Shown piece after piece: positions 26,001 to 36,346 of a stretch of DNA of 64,000 nt (position 1 is the stretch's first letter; each line of letters opens with the position of its first letter). The stretch covers positions 62,001 through 126,000 of the forward strand of contig NZ_AQQR01000002.1 in the NCBI RefSeq assembly GCF_002210095.1, read 5' to 3'. Below the pieces are notes generated by a model that saw nothing but the letters and a program-made list of their open reading frames with translations, made no database searches and was not told where the DNA came from. The translations under genes and the position numbers were made by a program. Source of the stretch: Marinibacterium profundimaris (GTDB lineage Bacteria > Pseudomonadota > Alphaproteobacteria > Rhodobacterales > Rhodobacteraceae).

Positions 26001-27164
26001 ATGGCAAGTTCCCGCAGACCCAACCGTCCCGTCGACCTGATCGACTCCGGTACCGGCGCGGCCGGCAGCCTTCTCGACCGGCTGCTTCACACCACCCGCA
26101 GCGGCGCACCGGAACGCTCCTATTCCTCCGAGGCATGCTGCTCTCTGCCGGCCACACGGCAAGGGCGGCCCGTCGGCCCGATCTCGGACTTCCGCGAGGC
26201 CTTGATCGCCTATTCCGAGAAGAAGTGGGTCAACGGCATGACCCTGCACTATTATTTCTACGACGAGGCGCCCCTGAAGGGCGACCCCGTCGACGTGCAG
26301 ATGGTGCGCCAGGCCTTCGCGGCCTGGAAAGGCCTGGGCCTGGGGCTGAACATCGTCGAGACACGCGACATCGGTCAGGCCGAGCTGCGCATCGCCTTCC
26401 AGCAGGGCAACGGATGCTGGTCCCACGTGGGCACCGATGCGCTGAACGTCCCCGCGCCGACCGCGCCGACGATGAATTTCGGCCGCAGCCTGCGCCACGA
26501 TCCGCGCGGGCTCGATACCCCTCTGCACCAGATCGGCCATGCCCTGGGCTTTCCGCATGAACACCAGAACCCCTTTGCCTGCGTCGCCTGGGACGAGGAC
26601 GAGGTCGCCGCGCAGCTCTCGGGCGCCCCGGCCGAGTGGACCCGCGACCGGTTCCGCCGCACCATCCTGAACAAACATCCCCGCAACGCCGAGGGCGGCG
26701 CCGGCTGGGATCCGGATTCGATCATGCACTACAGCTTCGAGTCCGGGATGATCCTGCACCCGGTGGATTGCCGCGACGGGATGGCCCGGCCGCCGGCATT
26801 CTCGGAATCCGACCGGTCCGAGGCGCTGAAGTTCTACCCGCCGGTGGACCCGGCCGACCATCCCCGTCTGCAGACCTGCAGATGTGCCCCGCTGGACATC
26901 GCGCCGACCGGCCAGAAAACCCTGCGCCTGACGCCGGAGGAGACCCGGCTTTACAGCATCCGCACGATCGGCCCCGCCGACACCCTGGCCGTCCTGTTCC
27001 GGCAGGAGGGAGACCGCGAGCGGCGCATCGCCGCCAGCAAGGAGGCCGGCACCGGGCGCTCGGCCAGGATCGACGTGCAGCTGGAGCGCGGCGCGACCTA
27101 CCTGCTGCGCATTCGCATGCTCAGCCGATACGGCACCGGCGCGGCCGCCGTGCTCTGCAGGTAA
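26001..27164 (+). CDS. Astacin-like (M12-type) metallopeptidase homologue with HQxxH in place of HExxH
   Basis: This 387-residue protein has the metzincin zinc motif HxxxHxxGFxH at residues 176-186 and the Met-turn SIMHY near residue 241, as in bacterial M12A-like enzymes (the following EHQNP is typical). The catalytic glutamate is replaced: the codon at 26529-26531 is CAG, giving HQIGH, so zinc may bind but the general base is missing. The C-terminal 90 residues form a separate beta-rich domain. No signal peptide is seen. AAAGGA precedes the ATG. As the last gene of the PAP2/subtilase operon it may be a binding or sensing pseudoenzyme rather than a protease. Confidence 0.85.
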   Translation: MASSRRPNRPVDLIDSGTGAAGSLLDRLLHTTRSGAPERSYSSEACCSLPATRQGRPVGPISDFREALIAYSEKKWVNGMTLHYYFYDEAPLKGDPVDVQMVRQAFAAWKGLGLGLNIVETRDIGQAELRIAFQQGNGCWSHVGTDALNVPAPTAPTMNFGRSLRHDPRGLDTPLHQIGHALGFPHEHQNPFACVAWDEDEVAAQLSGAPAEWTRDRFRRTILNKHPRNAEGGAGWDPDSIMHYSFESGMILHPVDCRDGMARPPAFSESDRSEALKFYPPVDPADHPRLQTCRCAPLDIAPTGQKTLRLTPEETRLYSIRTIGPADTLAVLFRQEGDRERRIAASKEAGTGRSARIDVQLERGATYLLRIRMLSRYGTGAAAVLCR

Positions 27165-27223
27165 ACCGGATCCCGTGGCGCGCTTGTGTCCCATCCTCAC
27201 GAAAAGCCGGGCCAGCGCGATTT

Positions 27224-27339
27224 GGCCAGCCCGAGGCCGGTCCGGGGTCTTCCCCTCCCCGACCGGACCGGCGGTACCCGCCGCGGCGCGCGCCACGGGA
27301 CATGTCGAAACCGGGCTGGCCGCATGATCGGCCAGCCCC
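27224..27339 (+). other. GC-rich structured region with competing inverted repeats
   Basis: GGCCAGCCCG at 27224-27233 is complementary to CGGGCTGGCC at 27312-27321. The latter can instead pair with GGCCAGCCC at 27330-27338 across an eight-base loop. Between them CCGGTCCGG (27237-27245) pairs with CCGGACCGG (27263-27271). The stretch lies between the metallopeptidase gene and the terminator before cspA. It could be a 3' end structure or part of a long cspA leader. Confidence 0.4.
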
Positions 27340-27355
27340 TTGAAAAACCTGCCTG

Positions 27356-27386
27356 ACACCCCACTTGTTAACAGGTGGTGTTTTTT
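27356..27386 (+). terminator. Rho-independent terminator between the protease operon and cspA
   Basis: ACACC at 27356-27360 pairs with GGTGT at 27377-27381, and ACTT (27363-27366) with AGGT (27373-27376), around the loop GTTAAC, with a two-base bulge. Six T residues follow directly (27381-27386). It ends transcription from the protease side, or it attenuates a longer cspA transcript. Confidence 0.75.
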
Positions 27387-27496
27387 CCGTTCGCCTTGCC
27401 GCGGCCAGTGACCTGGTCCGAGGGCAACGAACCCGGATCGACCGTAACGGGCTGCCGCGATCGTGTGGGCAGCATTTATCAAGGATAGCCACGGAC

Positions 27497-27703
27497 ATGC
27501 CTAATGGCACCGTGAGATGGTCCAACGCGACCAGGGGTTTCGGCCGCATCCAGCCGGAGCACTGCAGCAAGGATGTCTTTGTTCACATCACTGCCGTTGA
27601 ACGCGCCGGGATCCCCCGGATCGAGGACGGCCAAGCCGTGACCTTCGACATCGGGACCGGCCAGGACGGTCTCTGTTCCGCCAGCAACCTGGCACGCGCA
27701 TGA
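27497..27703 (+). CDS. cspA: Cold-shock domain protein (CspA family)
   Basis: The 68-residue protein is a single cold-shock domain that would bind single-stranded RNA or DNA. It opens PNGTVRWSNATRGFGRI, where RGFGRI replaces the usual RNP1 KGFGFI (the second aromatic residue is Arg), and keeps RNP2 as DVFVHIT. The ATG at 27497 was chosen because the family starts there; a longer frame back to 27365 has no similarity. Its stop overlaps the start of the next small gene (ATGA). The roughly 110-base stretch between the terminator and the start may hold its promoter and leader. Confidence 0.88.
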   Translation: MPNGTVRWSNATRGFGRIQPEHCSKDVFVHITAVERAGIPRIEDGQAVTFDIGTGQDGLCSASNLARA

Positions 27704-27939
27704 AGATGACGCTGGAAGACCTGCTTGCAGGCGTTCCGGCTCAGGACGGAAACGGCGGGCAGCTCCTGTCGCCCAGTGTTTCCGCCTCGAAGGCAAGACG
27801 TGCCGAGCCTGTCACACCCATCGACAAGACAACCGCGATTGCCAAGCTCGTTCTGCAGGACGAGGCGCAGGCCCGGGCCAACAAGACGGCGCAGCTGAAG
27901 GCCGCCCGCGAGCAACGCGACGCCGGCCGCAAGGGCTGA
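27700..27939 (+). CDS. Small protein of unknown function coupled to cspA
   Basis: A 79-residue frame starts on the stop codon of the cold-shock gene (ATGA), which suggests translational coupling. The product has a short N-terminal part (MTLEDLLAG) and a highly charged helical C-terminus from about residue 45, rich in Lys, Arg, Ala and Gln. No family was recognised. Its linkage to cspA and basic tail would fit an RNA-associated role, but that is speculation. Confidence 0.6.
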   Translation: MKMTLEDLLAGVPAQDGNGGQLLSPSVSASKARRAEPVTPIDKTTAIAKLVLQDEAQARANKTAQLKAAREQRDAGRKG

Positions 27940-28036
27940 CCGCCGCCCGGGGGCACCTTCTGACAATACGGCCCCGAACGGCATGGTCCGACATGTGCCG
28001 CGCGGGCATATCACGCAATGACAAAAGGAGACGGTC

Positions 28037-28207
28037 ATGGGCTATTCCCAGCCGAAGAAGCAGCTTGATCTCAAGGAATTCCTGAGCACACCGGCAAAGA
28101 AACTGCCGTTCAACCGCCAGTTCGGACGCGCCAGGGCGCTGGCCAAGGCCGAGGCGCCCAAGCCCTCCGCGACGCCGGACGCCAAACCGGACGACGCCGC
28201 GACCTGA
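28037..28207 (+). CDS. Small basic protein, 56 residues, unknown function
   Basis: A 56-residue frame begins at ATG 28037 with AAAGGAG six bases upstream, one of the best ribosome-binding sequences in the region. It starts MGYSQPKKQLDLKEF and ends in an acidic, alanine- and proline-rich tail (PDAKPDDAAT). The middle has a lysine- and arginine-rich helix-like section. It lies 97 bases after the cspA-linked small gene and could be in the same transcript. The composition, unlike that of the alternative frames, and the ribosome site support a real gene. No family was recognised. Confidence 0.55.
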   Translation: MGYSQPKKQLDLKEFLSTPAKKLPFNRQFGRARALAKAEAPKPSATPDAKPDDAAT

Positions 28208-28479
28208 GCCGCGAGGCCCCTTCGCGCCCGGCATCCGGCGCGTTTGCAGCAAGGCCGGCCCCGCAACACGGGCCGCCCTGACACGGGGCGCGCGCGCAGC
28301 CGCGATGGAGAGCGTGGCCGCGACCGCGCCCCGCCGGTCCCGTCGCGGCGCCGACGGCCGGGGTCTTCCCCGCCTTCAAAGCGACCCGAAGCGCGCGCGC
28401 CCGTCCGAACGGGGCCACACCCCTTGAATTTGTCTTCCTGCCGCGTAGTTTGCCGGTAACCAGTGCCACGGGCCGGACC

Positions 28480-29709
28480 ATGCCATCCGAAAACGATCCT
28501 TTTCTTCAAGATGTCCGGCAGGTCGGGCACATCTCGGACATTTCAATGGTACTCGACGCCTGCAGCGCGGCGACCGGCATGGGCTTTGTCGCCGTGGCCC
28601 GCGTGACGGCGGACCGCTGGATCACCTGCGCCTCTCTCGACCGCATCGGCTTCGGCCTGCGGCCCGGGGATGAACTCGCCGTGGGTTCGACCATCTGCCG
28701 GGAGGTGCGTGGCAGCCGCAGCATGATCACGATCCCGGATGCCGATGCCAGCGACGCCTACCGCGATCATCCCGCGCTGCGGCAATACGGTTTCAAAAGC
28801 TACATCTCCGTCCCGATCATCCGCGGCGACGGCACGGTCTGGGGCACGCTCTGCGCACTCGATCCCGACCCGCACGACATCACCGCGCAGTCAGAACAGC
28901 TGTTCACGCTTTTTACCCGGATGATCGCCCGCGAGCTTGACCGGCAGGACGAGCTTGATGAAGGCCGCAAAGAGCTTGCGGCGGGTCTTGCCACGCTGGA
29001 AACGGAACGCGATACGGCGCGATTGCGCGAGGAATTCATCGCCATCGTCGGGCACGACCTGCGCAACCCGATCGCCGCGGTCACGGCGGGCTTGCGGATG
29101 ATCCAGAAACGCGACCTGGCTCCGGAGCGCAGGGCGGTCGTGGTTCTCGAGATGCAGCGCGCCCTCACCCGGGCCAGTCAGATCATCACCAACCTGATGG
29201 ATTTCGCCCGCGGCCGCCTTGGCGCGGGGATCGAGGTCAATGCGCCCGGTCCCGTCGATCTTGCGCCGGTGTTCCGGGATGTGATCGGCGAGATCGAACA
29301 GGTTGCCCATCAGCCTGTCGAGACCCGGATCGACCTGCCGCGGGCTCTTGTCGCCGATCCGCAGCGGCTCGGGCAGCTTCTGTCGAACCTGCTGGGCAAT
29401 GCCGTCACCCATGGTCCCCCGTCCGATCCCATCAGCGTCGACATCGCCGAGCGCGACGGAGAGCTGCATGTGAGCGTCACGAACCGGGGCATGCCGCTTA
29501 CGGAGGACGTGAAAGCGTCGCTGTTCCTTCCATTCTCGCGTCGGGAAAGCACGGATAAGAGCCTGCAGGGCCTGGGCCTCGGCCTTTACATCGCGTCGGA
29601 GATCGCCCGCGCGCATGAAGGGCGGATCGATGTCACCTCCACGCAGGAGGCCGGGACGACCTTCGCGCTTCGGATGCCCGCCAGGCCGAACCGAGGCTCC
29701 GCGATCTAG
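28480..29709 (+). CDS. GAF-domain sensor histidine kinase
   Basis: The 409-residue protein has an N-terminal GAF domain (about 20-155: SAATGMGFVAVARV, GFKSYISVPIIRGDG, WGTLCALDP), a short coiled linker (155-185), a HisKA domain with phospho-acceptor H192 (EEFIAIVGHDLRNP), and a HATPase domain. The ATPase shows the N box LLSNLLGNAVTHG and the G box GLGLGLYIASEI. There are no membrane segments, so it is a cytoplasmic sensor. The ATG at 28480 is preferred over an upstream TTG. Its stop overlaps the stop of a receiver protein on the other strand, its likely partner. Confidence 0.9.
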   Translation: MPSENDPFLQDVRQVGHISDISMVLDACSAATGMGFVAVARVTADRWITCASLDRIGFGLRPGDELAVGSTICREVRGSRSMITIPDADASDAYRDHPALRQYGFKSYISVPIIRGDGTVWGTLCALDPDPHDITAQSEQLFTLFTRMIARELDRQDELDEGRKELAAGLATLETERDTARLREEFIAIVGHDLRNPIAAVTAGLRMIQKRDLAPERRAVVVLEMQRALTRASQIITNLMDFARGRLGAGIEVNAPGPVDLAPVFRDVIGEIEQVAHQPVETRIDLPRALVADPQRLGQLLSNLLGNAVTHGPPSDPISVDIAERDGELHVSVTNRGMPLTEDVKASLFLPFSRRESTDKSLQGLGLGLYIASEIARAHEGRIDVTSTQEAGTTFALRMPARPNRGSAI

Positions 29710-30059
29710 GCGATTGCCCGCATGATGTCATCGACGTCGAGCGGTTTTCCAAGGAACGTGCTGTGCTCTGGAAGGGCATCCTGCGTGGGATGAGAGCGGC
29801 CGGACATGACGACGATACGGCATGTCTCCGACAGGCCCCGCACCTTGCCGGCAAGGTCGAGCCCGTCCATCTCGCCCGGCATGTCTATATCCGTGACCAG
29901 CACGTCGATGGCCTCTTCGTCGCGGAGCGTCTGCATCGCCATGTCGGCATTTCCGGCTTCCAGAACCTTGTGCCCAAGGTCGGAAAGACCGAGCGCCAGG
30001 TCCATTCTGATAAGCGCTTCGTCTTCGACAACGAGGATGGTGAGGGGCGTTTCGGTCAT
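29706..30059 (-). CDS. Single-domain response regulator (CheY-like receiver)
   Basis: The 117-residue product is a lone receiver domain: acidic pair E12 and D13 in VVEDEA, phosphorylated D57 in VTDIDMPGEMDG, a serine in VVMSGRS and the conserved lysine in FLGKPLD. There is no output domain. AAAGGAG lies eight bases before the ATG. It is convergent with the histidine kinase gene and shares the last bases of the stop codons, so the pair probably work together despite opposite strands. Receivers of this type often act as phosphate relays. Confidence 0.88.
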   Translation of the reverse strand: MTETPLTILVVEDEALIRMDLALGLSDLGHKVLEAGNADMAMQTLRDEEAIDVLVTDIDMPGEMDGLDLAGKVRGLSETCRIVVMSGRSHPTQDALPEHSTFLGKPLDVDDIMRAIA

Positions 30060-30517
30060 GTCGGTGCTCCTTTGTGCCAAGGGGTCTGCAGCGCAGCCCG
30101 CACACGAACGCTCCACGATACACAGGGCCAACCGTCCGGCGCGCCGATGGGTTCCGGCCGCGCGTCCCGTCGTCCCGGTTTGGCGTGAATTGTGATTTGC
30201 CGTGATCTGGCCGCCACAAAGGGGCAACACGGGCGGCACGAGGCCAGTGCAGGACAGACGACCGGTTGGCAGAGAGAGTTGGTGGGTCCAGCGCCTTGCA
30301 CGCGCCGCCGGTCGGGACAACGGCAGACGTCAGGGATAAGCCGTCACGCCGCCCCGTGCAGCCAGGCAAAAGCGATCGGCACCAGCAGGACGCCGTCTGC
30401 CTCCCGAATGCCGCTCACACAACGCACTGAAACAGGTGCTGAGTTTCGCCTCCGGATCCTCTCGCGGCGCGACATGACATGCGCGCCGCGACGGACCGTC
30501 GGTCTGGCCAACGGCCC
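30060..30517. other. Intergenic region, no gene seen
   Basis: This 458-bp stretch between the receiver gene start and the gyrB stop holds only short open frames without recognisable domains. It must include the promoter of the receiver gene and the 3' end of gyrB. No clear terminator hairpin with a T-run was found. Confidence 0.5.
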
Positions 30518-32947
<2,430 letters not shown>

Positions 32948-33089
32948 TCATTATTTCGTCACGAACCTACGAAATCCGGGGGGGAATGTCACGCCTTCCT
33001 ACCCGATTTTGTGGGGACAGGGCGGGGTTTGCAGATCTGCCGACAGGCCGGCCGCAGCCGCCTTCGCCGGGCGGTCAGCTGAGACTGCC

Positions 33090-33112
33090 GGTGGGGTAGA
33101 ACCCCACCCTAC
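33090..33112. repeat. Dispersed palindromic repeat, copy 1
   Basis: GGTGGGGT (33090-33097), AGA, ACCCCACC (33101-33108), then CTAC. On the minus strand it reads GTAGGGTGGGGTTCTACCCC, continuing ACC. Three related copies occur at 36199, 47686 and 47724, always in gaps between genes. Confidence 0.8.
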
Positions 33113-33253
33113 ATGACCCGGGCATGAAGCACCGCAGCGCCCGGCGTGCAGCGCCCGTCCCGGGCGGTCAGGCAGCGGTGCGCAGCTTTCCAACGAACGC
33201 GGCCAGCCTTGACCGGGCCCGGGATGACGCCTTCGGCCGAGAAAGCCGCCCGG

Positions 33254-33670
33254 TCACGCCAGCCTGCCGTCCTCTGTCAGCTCCCAGAAGGGGTTGTGGG
33301 CATATTCCCAGACATGGCCCTCGGGATCTGCCCAGGTGCCCGAATAGCCGCCCCAGAATACCGCCTCGGGCGGCTTGCAGACCGTACCACCAGCCGCGAT
33401 CGCCCTGTCATAGGCCGCGTCCACCGCCGCCCGGTCGGGGAAGTTCTGCGCCAGCGTCATCGCGCCGGTGCCCAGGCTGTCGGGATCGCGACCGAGATCC
33501 CGCGCCAGCAAGGCCTTGTCGTAGATCCCGAATTTCGCCCCGTCCATGTCGAAGAAGCAGGTGCCTTCCAGCGACTCTTCGATCACCCAGCCGAGGCTGC
33601 TGTAGAACGCCGTCAGCGCCGGGACATCCTCGGCCGCCAGAGTGACCAGCGTGATGCGGTTTGACTTCAT
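33254..33670 (-). CDS. VOC-family (glyoxalase/bleomycin-resistance-like) protein
   Basis: The 138-residue protein has the paired beta-alpha-beta-beta-beta units of the vicinal oxygen chelate fold: ITLVTLAAEDVPALTAFYSSLGW near the start (read in two parts), FFDMDGAKFGIYD, and GYSGTWADPEGHVWEYAHNP at the end. Potential metal ligands are a glutamate late in the sequence (VWEYAHN) and few others, so the activity is unclear. The ATG overlaps the recF stop (ATGA), which makes it the fourth gene of the dnaA-dnaN-recF group. No link to replication is known for the family. Confidence 0.85.
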   Translation of the reverse strand: MKSNRITLVTLAAEDVPALTAFYSSLGWVIEESLEGTCFFDMDGAKFGIYDKALLARDLGRDPDSLGTGAMTLAQNFPDRAAVDAAYDRAIAAGGTVCKPPEAVFWGGYSGTWADPEGHVWEYAHNPFWELTEDGRLA

Positions 33671-34776
33671 GCCAGGTCCCTTTCCACGATCGCGCTTGCG
33701 CCTTCGGTGTCCGATACCTCGTAGCCGCGGGCCCGCGCACCCAACTCTGCAAACAGTTCGGGGCCCGTGCCGGTCATCCAGGCCTGGGCCCCCAGCGCGC
33801 AGATCTCGTCGTAAAGCGCCGCGCGACGCTGCATGTCCAGATGCGCCGAGACCTCGTCCAGAAGCAAGAGCGGCGGCGCCCCGATCCGCGCCGCCAGCGC
33901 CCGCGCATTGGCCAGGATCAGCGAAACCAGAAGCGCCTTCTGCTCGCCGGTGGAGCAATCCTTCGCGTCCACGCCCTTGGCGGTGTAGACACCGCGCAGA
34001 TCCGTCCTGTGCGGCCCGACCAGGGCGCGCCCGGCGGCCATGTCGCGGAACCGGCTCTCGACCAGAGCCTCGCGCAGGTCGCCCTCGGTCTCCGGCATCT
34101 CGCCCTCGCTCTGCACCAGCGTCAGTTCGGCGGCGGGAAAGGCCGTCTCGGCCTCGGCCTGCGCCGCCTGCACCAACTCCAGCGCCTCGACCCGGGCGAC
34201 ATGCATCCGGTGCCCGGCCTCGGCCATCTGCGCCTCCAGCGCGGCATACCAATGGGGGTCGCGAACCTCGTCGCGGAACAGGCGGTTGCGGTCGCGCATC
34301 GCCTTGTCATAGGCCAGCGCGGCCTCGGCATGGGCGGGTTCGAAGCTCAGCACCATGCGGTCGAGAAACCGCCGCCGCCCGTCCGCCGCCTCGATCCACA
34401 GCCGGTCCATCGCCGGCACCAGCCACAGCACCCGCGCCAGCCGCCCCAGCGCCACCTGGCTGGCCGCCTTGCCGTCGATGCGAACCTGCCGCGCGGCGCC
34501 GTTTTCGGACCACGTCTCGACCTCGTGGCCATGGCCCATCGAGACCAGCCCGCCCCGCAGCTTCCAGCCCAGCGCCTCGGGCCGGCGCGTCATCTCCTCG
34601 GCGCTGGCGCGGCGCAGGCCACGGCCCGGCGACATCAGCGAGACGGCCTCCAGGATGTTGGTCTTGCCCGCCCCGTTGGCGCCGAACAGCACCACGGGCC
34701 GCGCATCCGCCTCCAGCCGCACGCGCTTGTGCGACCGGAAATGCGACAGGGTCAGCTCGGTCAGGTAAAGCGACAT
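33667..34776 (-). CDS. recF: DNA replication and repair protein RecF
   Basis: The 369-residue protein is RecF, the SMC-like ATPase that helps load RecA at gaps. It has Walker A FGANGAGKTN near residue 31, a signature STGEQKALLVSLIL, and Walker B LLLLDEVSAHLD. The N-terminus LTELTLSHFRSHKRVRLE is typical. It follows dnaN on the minus strand after a 93-bp gap that holds a symmetric hairpin, and it is coupled to the VOC gene. Confidence 0.96.
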   Translation of the reverse strand: MSLYLTELTLSHFRSHKRVRLEADARPVVLFGANGAGKTNILEAVSLMSPGRGLRRASAEEMTRRPEALGWKLRGGLVSMGHGHEVETWSENGAARQVRIDGKAASQVALGRLARVLWLVPAMDRLWIEAADGRRRFLDRMVLSFEPAHAEAALAYDKAMRDRNRLFRDEVRDPHWYAALEAQMAEAGHRMHVARVEALELVQAAQAEAETAFPAAELTLVQSEGEMPETEGDLREALVESRFRDMAAGRALVGPHRTDLRGVYTAKGVDAKDCSTGEQKALLVSLILANARALAARIGAPPLLLLDEVSAHLDMQRRAALYDEICALGAQAWMTGTGPELFAELGARARGYEVSDTEGASAIVERDLA

Positions 34777-34816
34777 GTCACTTGGCCCGGTTCAGCGGAT
34801 CCACCCCGCCACCGGC

Positions 34817-34841
34817 CGAGATTTTTCGGCGAAAAATCTTG
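34817..34841 (-). terminator. Symmetric AT-rich hairpin between dnaN and recF
   Basis: AGATTTTTC (34819-34827) pairs perfectly with GAAAAATCT (34831-34839) around GGC, extended by a G-T and a C-G pair. T-runs occur in the stem on both strands, so it could act as a weak terminator or a transcript-processing site between dnaN and recF. Confidence 0.5.
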
Positions 34842-34869
34842 TCCCAAAAGATGGAAACGACCTGCTCCG

Positions 34870-35988
34870 TCACACCCGCATGGGCATGACGACATAGACC
34901 GCGCTCAGGTCGTTGCCTTCCCGCATCAGGGTCGGATCGCCGGACGAGTTGAACATGAACACCGCATTCTCGCGATCCACCTGGCTGGCGATCTCCAGCA
35001 GGTACTTGGCGTTGAACCCGATCTCCAGCCGCTCGTCGCCATAGGCCACGGCCAGCTCCTCCTCGGCGGCACCGCTGTCGGGCGCGTTGACCGACAGGGT
35101 CAGCTTGTCGTCGCCCAGCTGCAGTTTCACCGCGCGCGAGCGTTCCGAACTGACGGTCGCGACCCGGTCCACCGCCTGGGCGAACTCGCTCGCGTCGACC
35201 TCCAGCCGCCGGGTGTTGCCCTGCGGAATGACGCGCGAATAATCCGGGAAGGTGCCGTCAATCACCTTCGAGGTCAGCGTGATCTCGGGCGTGGCAAAGC
35301 GCACCTTGGTCTCGGACACCGACACGGCGATCTCCGCCTCGTCGTCCTCCAGCAGCTTGCGCAGTTCTCCCACGGTCTTGCGGGGCACGATCACGCCGGG
35401 CATCTCGGCCGCGCCGTCGGGCAGATCCGCGTCGATCCGCGCCAGCCGGTGGCCGTCGGTCGCCACGCAGCGCAGCACCTTGCCGTCCTCGCCGTCGGCC
35501 ACGTGCATGTAGACGCCGTTGAGGTAATACCGCGTCTCCTCGGTCGAGATCGCGAATTTCGACTTGTCGAACAGCCGGCGCAGCAGCGGCGCGGGCGCCG
35601 AGAAGTTGGAGGCATATTCCGAGGTCGCCATGACCGGGAAATCCTCTTTCGGCAGGGTCGCAAGCGAGAAGGTCGTGCGCCCGCTCTCCACCGTCAGCCG
35701 ACCCGTAGCCGGGTCCGACACCACGGTCACCAGCGCCCCGTCGGGCAGCTTGCGGACGATCTCGTGCAGGGTGGTGGCGGCAACCGTCGTGGCGCCGGCG
35801 CGGTCCACCATGGCGGGCGCGCGGTCCACCACCTCGATGTCCAGGTCGGTGGCACGAAAGGTCACCGAGTCGCCTTCGGCCTCGATCAGCACATTGGCCA
35901 GGATCGGGATGGTATTGCGGCGCTCCACCACGGACTGGGCCTGGGCCACGGCCTTCAGGAGCACGCTGCGTTCAATGCTGATCTTCAT
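34870..35988 (-). CDS. dnaN: DNA polymerase III beta subunit (sliding clamp)
   Basis: The 372-residue product is the beta clamp, which tethers the replicative polymerase to DNA. The N-terminus (MKISIERSVLLKAVAQAQSV, then ERRNTIPILANVLIE) and C-terminus (YVVMPMRV) are typical. The three clamp domains are seen as repeated units, and the partner-binding groove ends in the MPMR sequence. Length is normal. It follows dnaA after a 358-bp gap. Confidence 0.97.
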   Translation of the reverse strand: MKISIERSVLLKAVAQAQSVVERRNTIPILANVLIEAEGDSVTFRATDLDIEVVDRAPAMVDRAGATTVAATTLHEIVRKLPDGALVTVVSDPATGRLTVESGRTTFSLATLPKEDFPVMATSEYASNFSAPAPLLRRLFDKSKFAISTEETRYYLNGVYMHVADGEDGKVLRCVATDGHRLARIDADLPDGAAEMPGVIVPRKTVGELRKLLEDDEAEIAVSVSETKVRFATPEITLTSKVIDGTFPDYSRVIPQGNTRRLEVDASEFAQAVDRVATVSSERSRAVKLQLGDDKLTLSVNAPDSGAAEEELAVAYGDERLEIGFNAKYLLEIASQVDRENAVFMFNSSGDPTLMREGNDLSAVYVVMPMRV

Positions 35989-36346
35989 GTCCCATCCCTA
36001 TCGCTGAGCCGGGAGGGGCAGGTTACCCGTTCTCCCCTGCGGCACAAGGTTTTTTCGAAGTTTCTCTTGCGTTCGGCAGCAGGGGTCAAGAGGGGTGCAA
36101 CCCCGCATCTGCGAATGCATCCGGACTGTGGGAAAATCGCGCCGCGCCGCCGGGCCAGGGGCCGCACCGCGGGCCCTGCGCGCAGGCCCGTGACCGGCGT
36201 AGGGTGGGTTTTCAACCCACCGCCCGGCGCGCACAGGGCCCGGACGAAACGCGGCGGCCCGAAGCCGCCGCATGTCCCGTCGCATCTGCCTTCGATGCGT
36301 GGCCGTCCTGTCCGGCCGCCTGTCCCGAAACCGGGACGCGCCCGGC
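35989..36346. other. dnaA-dnaN intergenic region
   Basis: This 358-bp gap holds one copy of the dispersed palindrome (36199-36222) but no gene. No match to the DnaA box (TTATCCACA or one mismatch) was found on either strand by eye, so an origin here is not supported. Confidence 0.5.
36199..36222. repeat. Dispersed palindromic repeat, copy 2
   Basis: GTAG precedes GGTGGGTT (36203-36210), a TTC loop and AACCCACC (36214-36221), then G. It matches the copies at 33090, 47686 and 47724 in length and flanks, with paired changes in the stem (GGGT/ACCC to GGTT/AACC). Confidence 0.8.
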
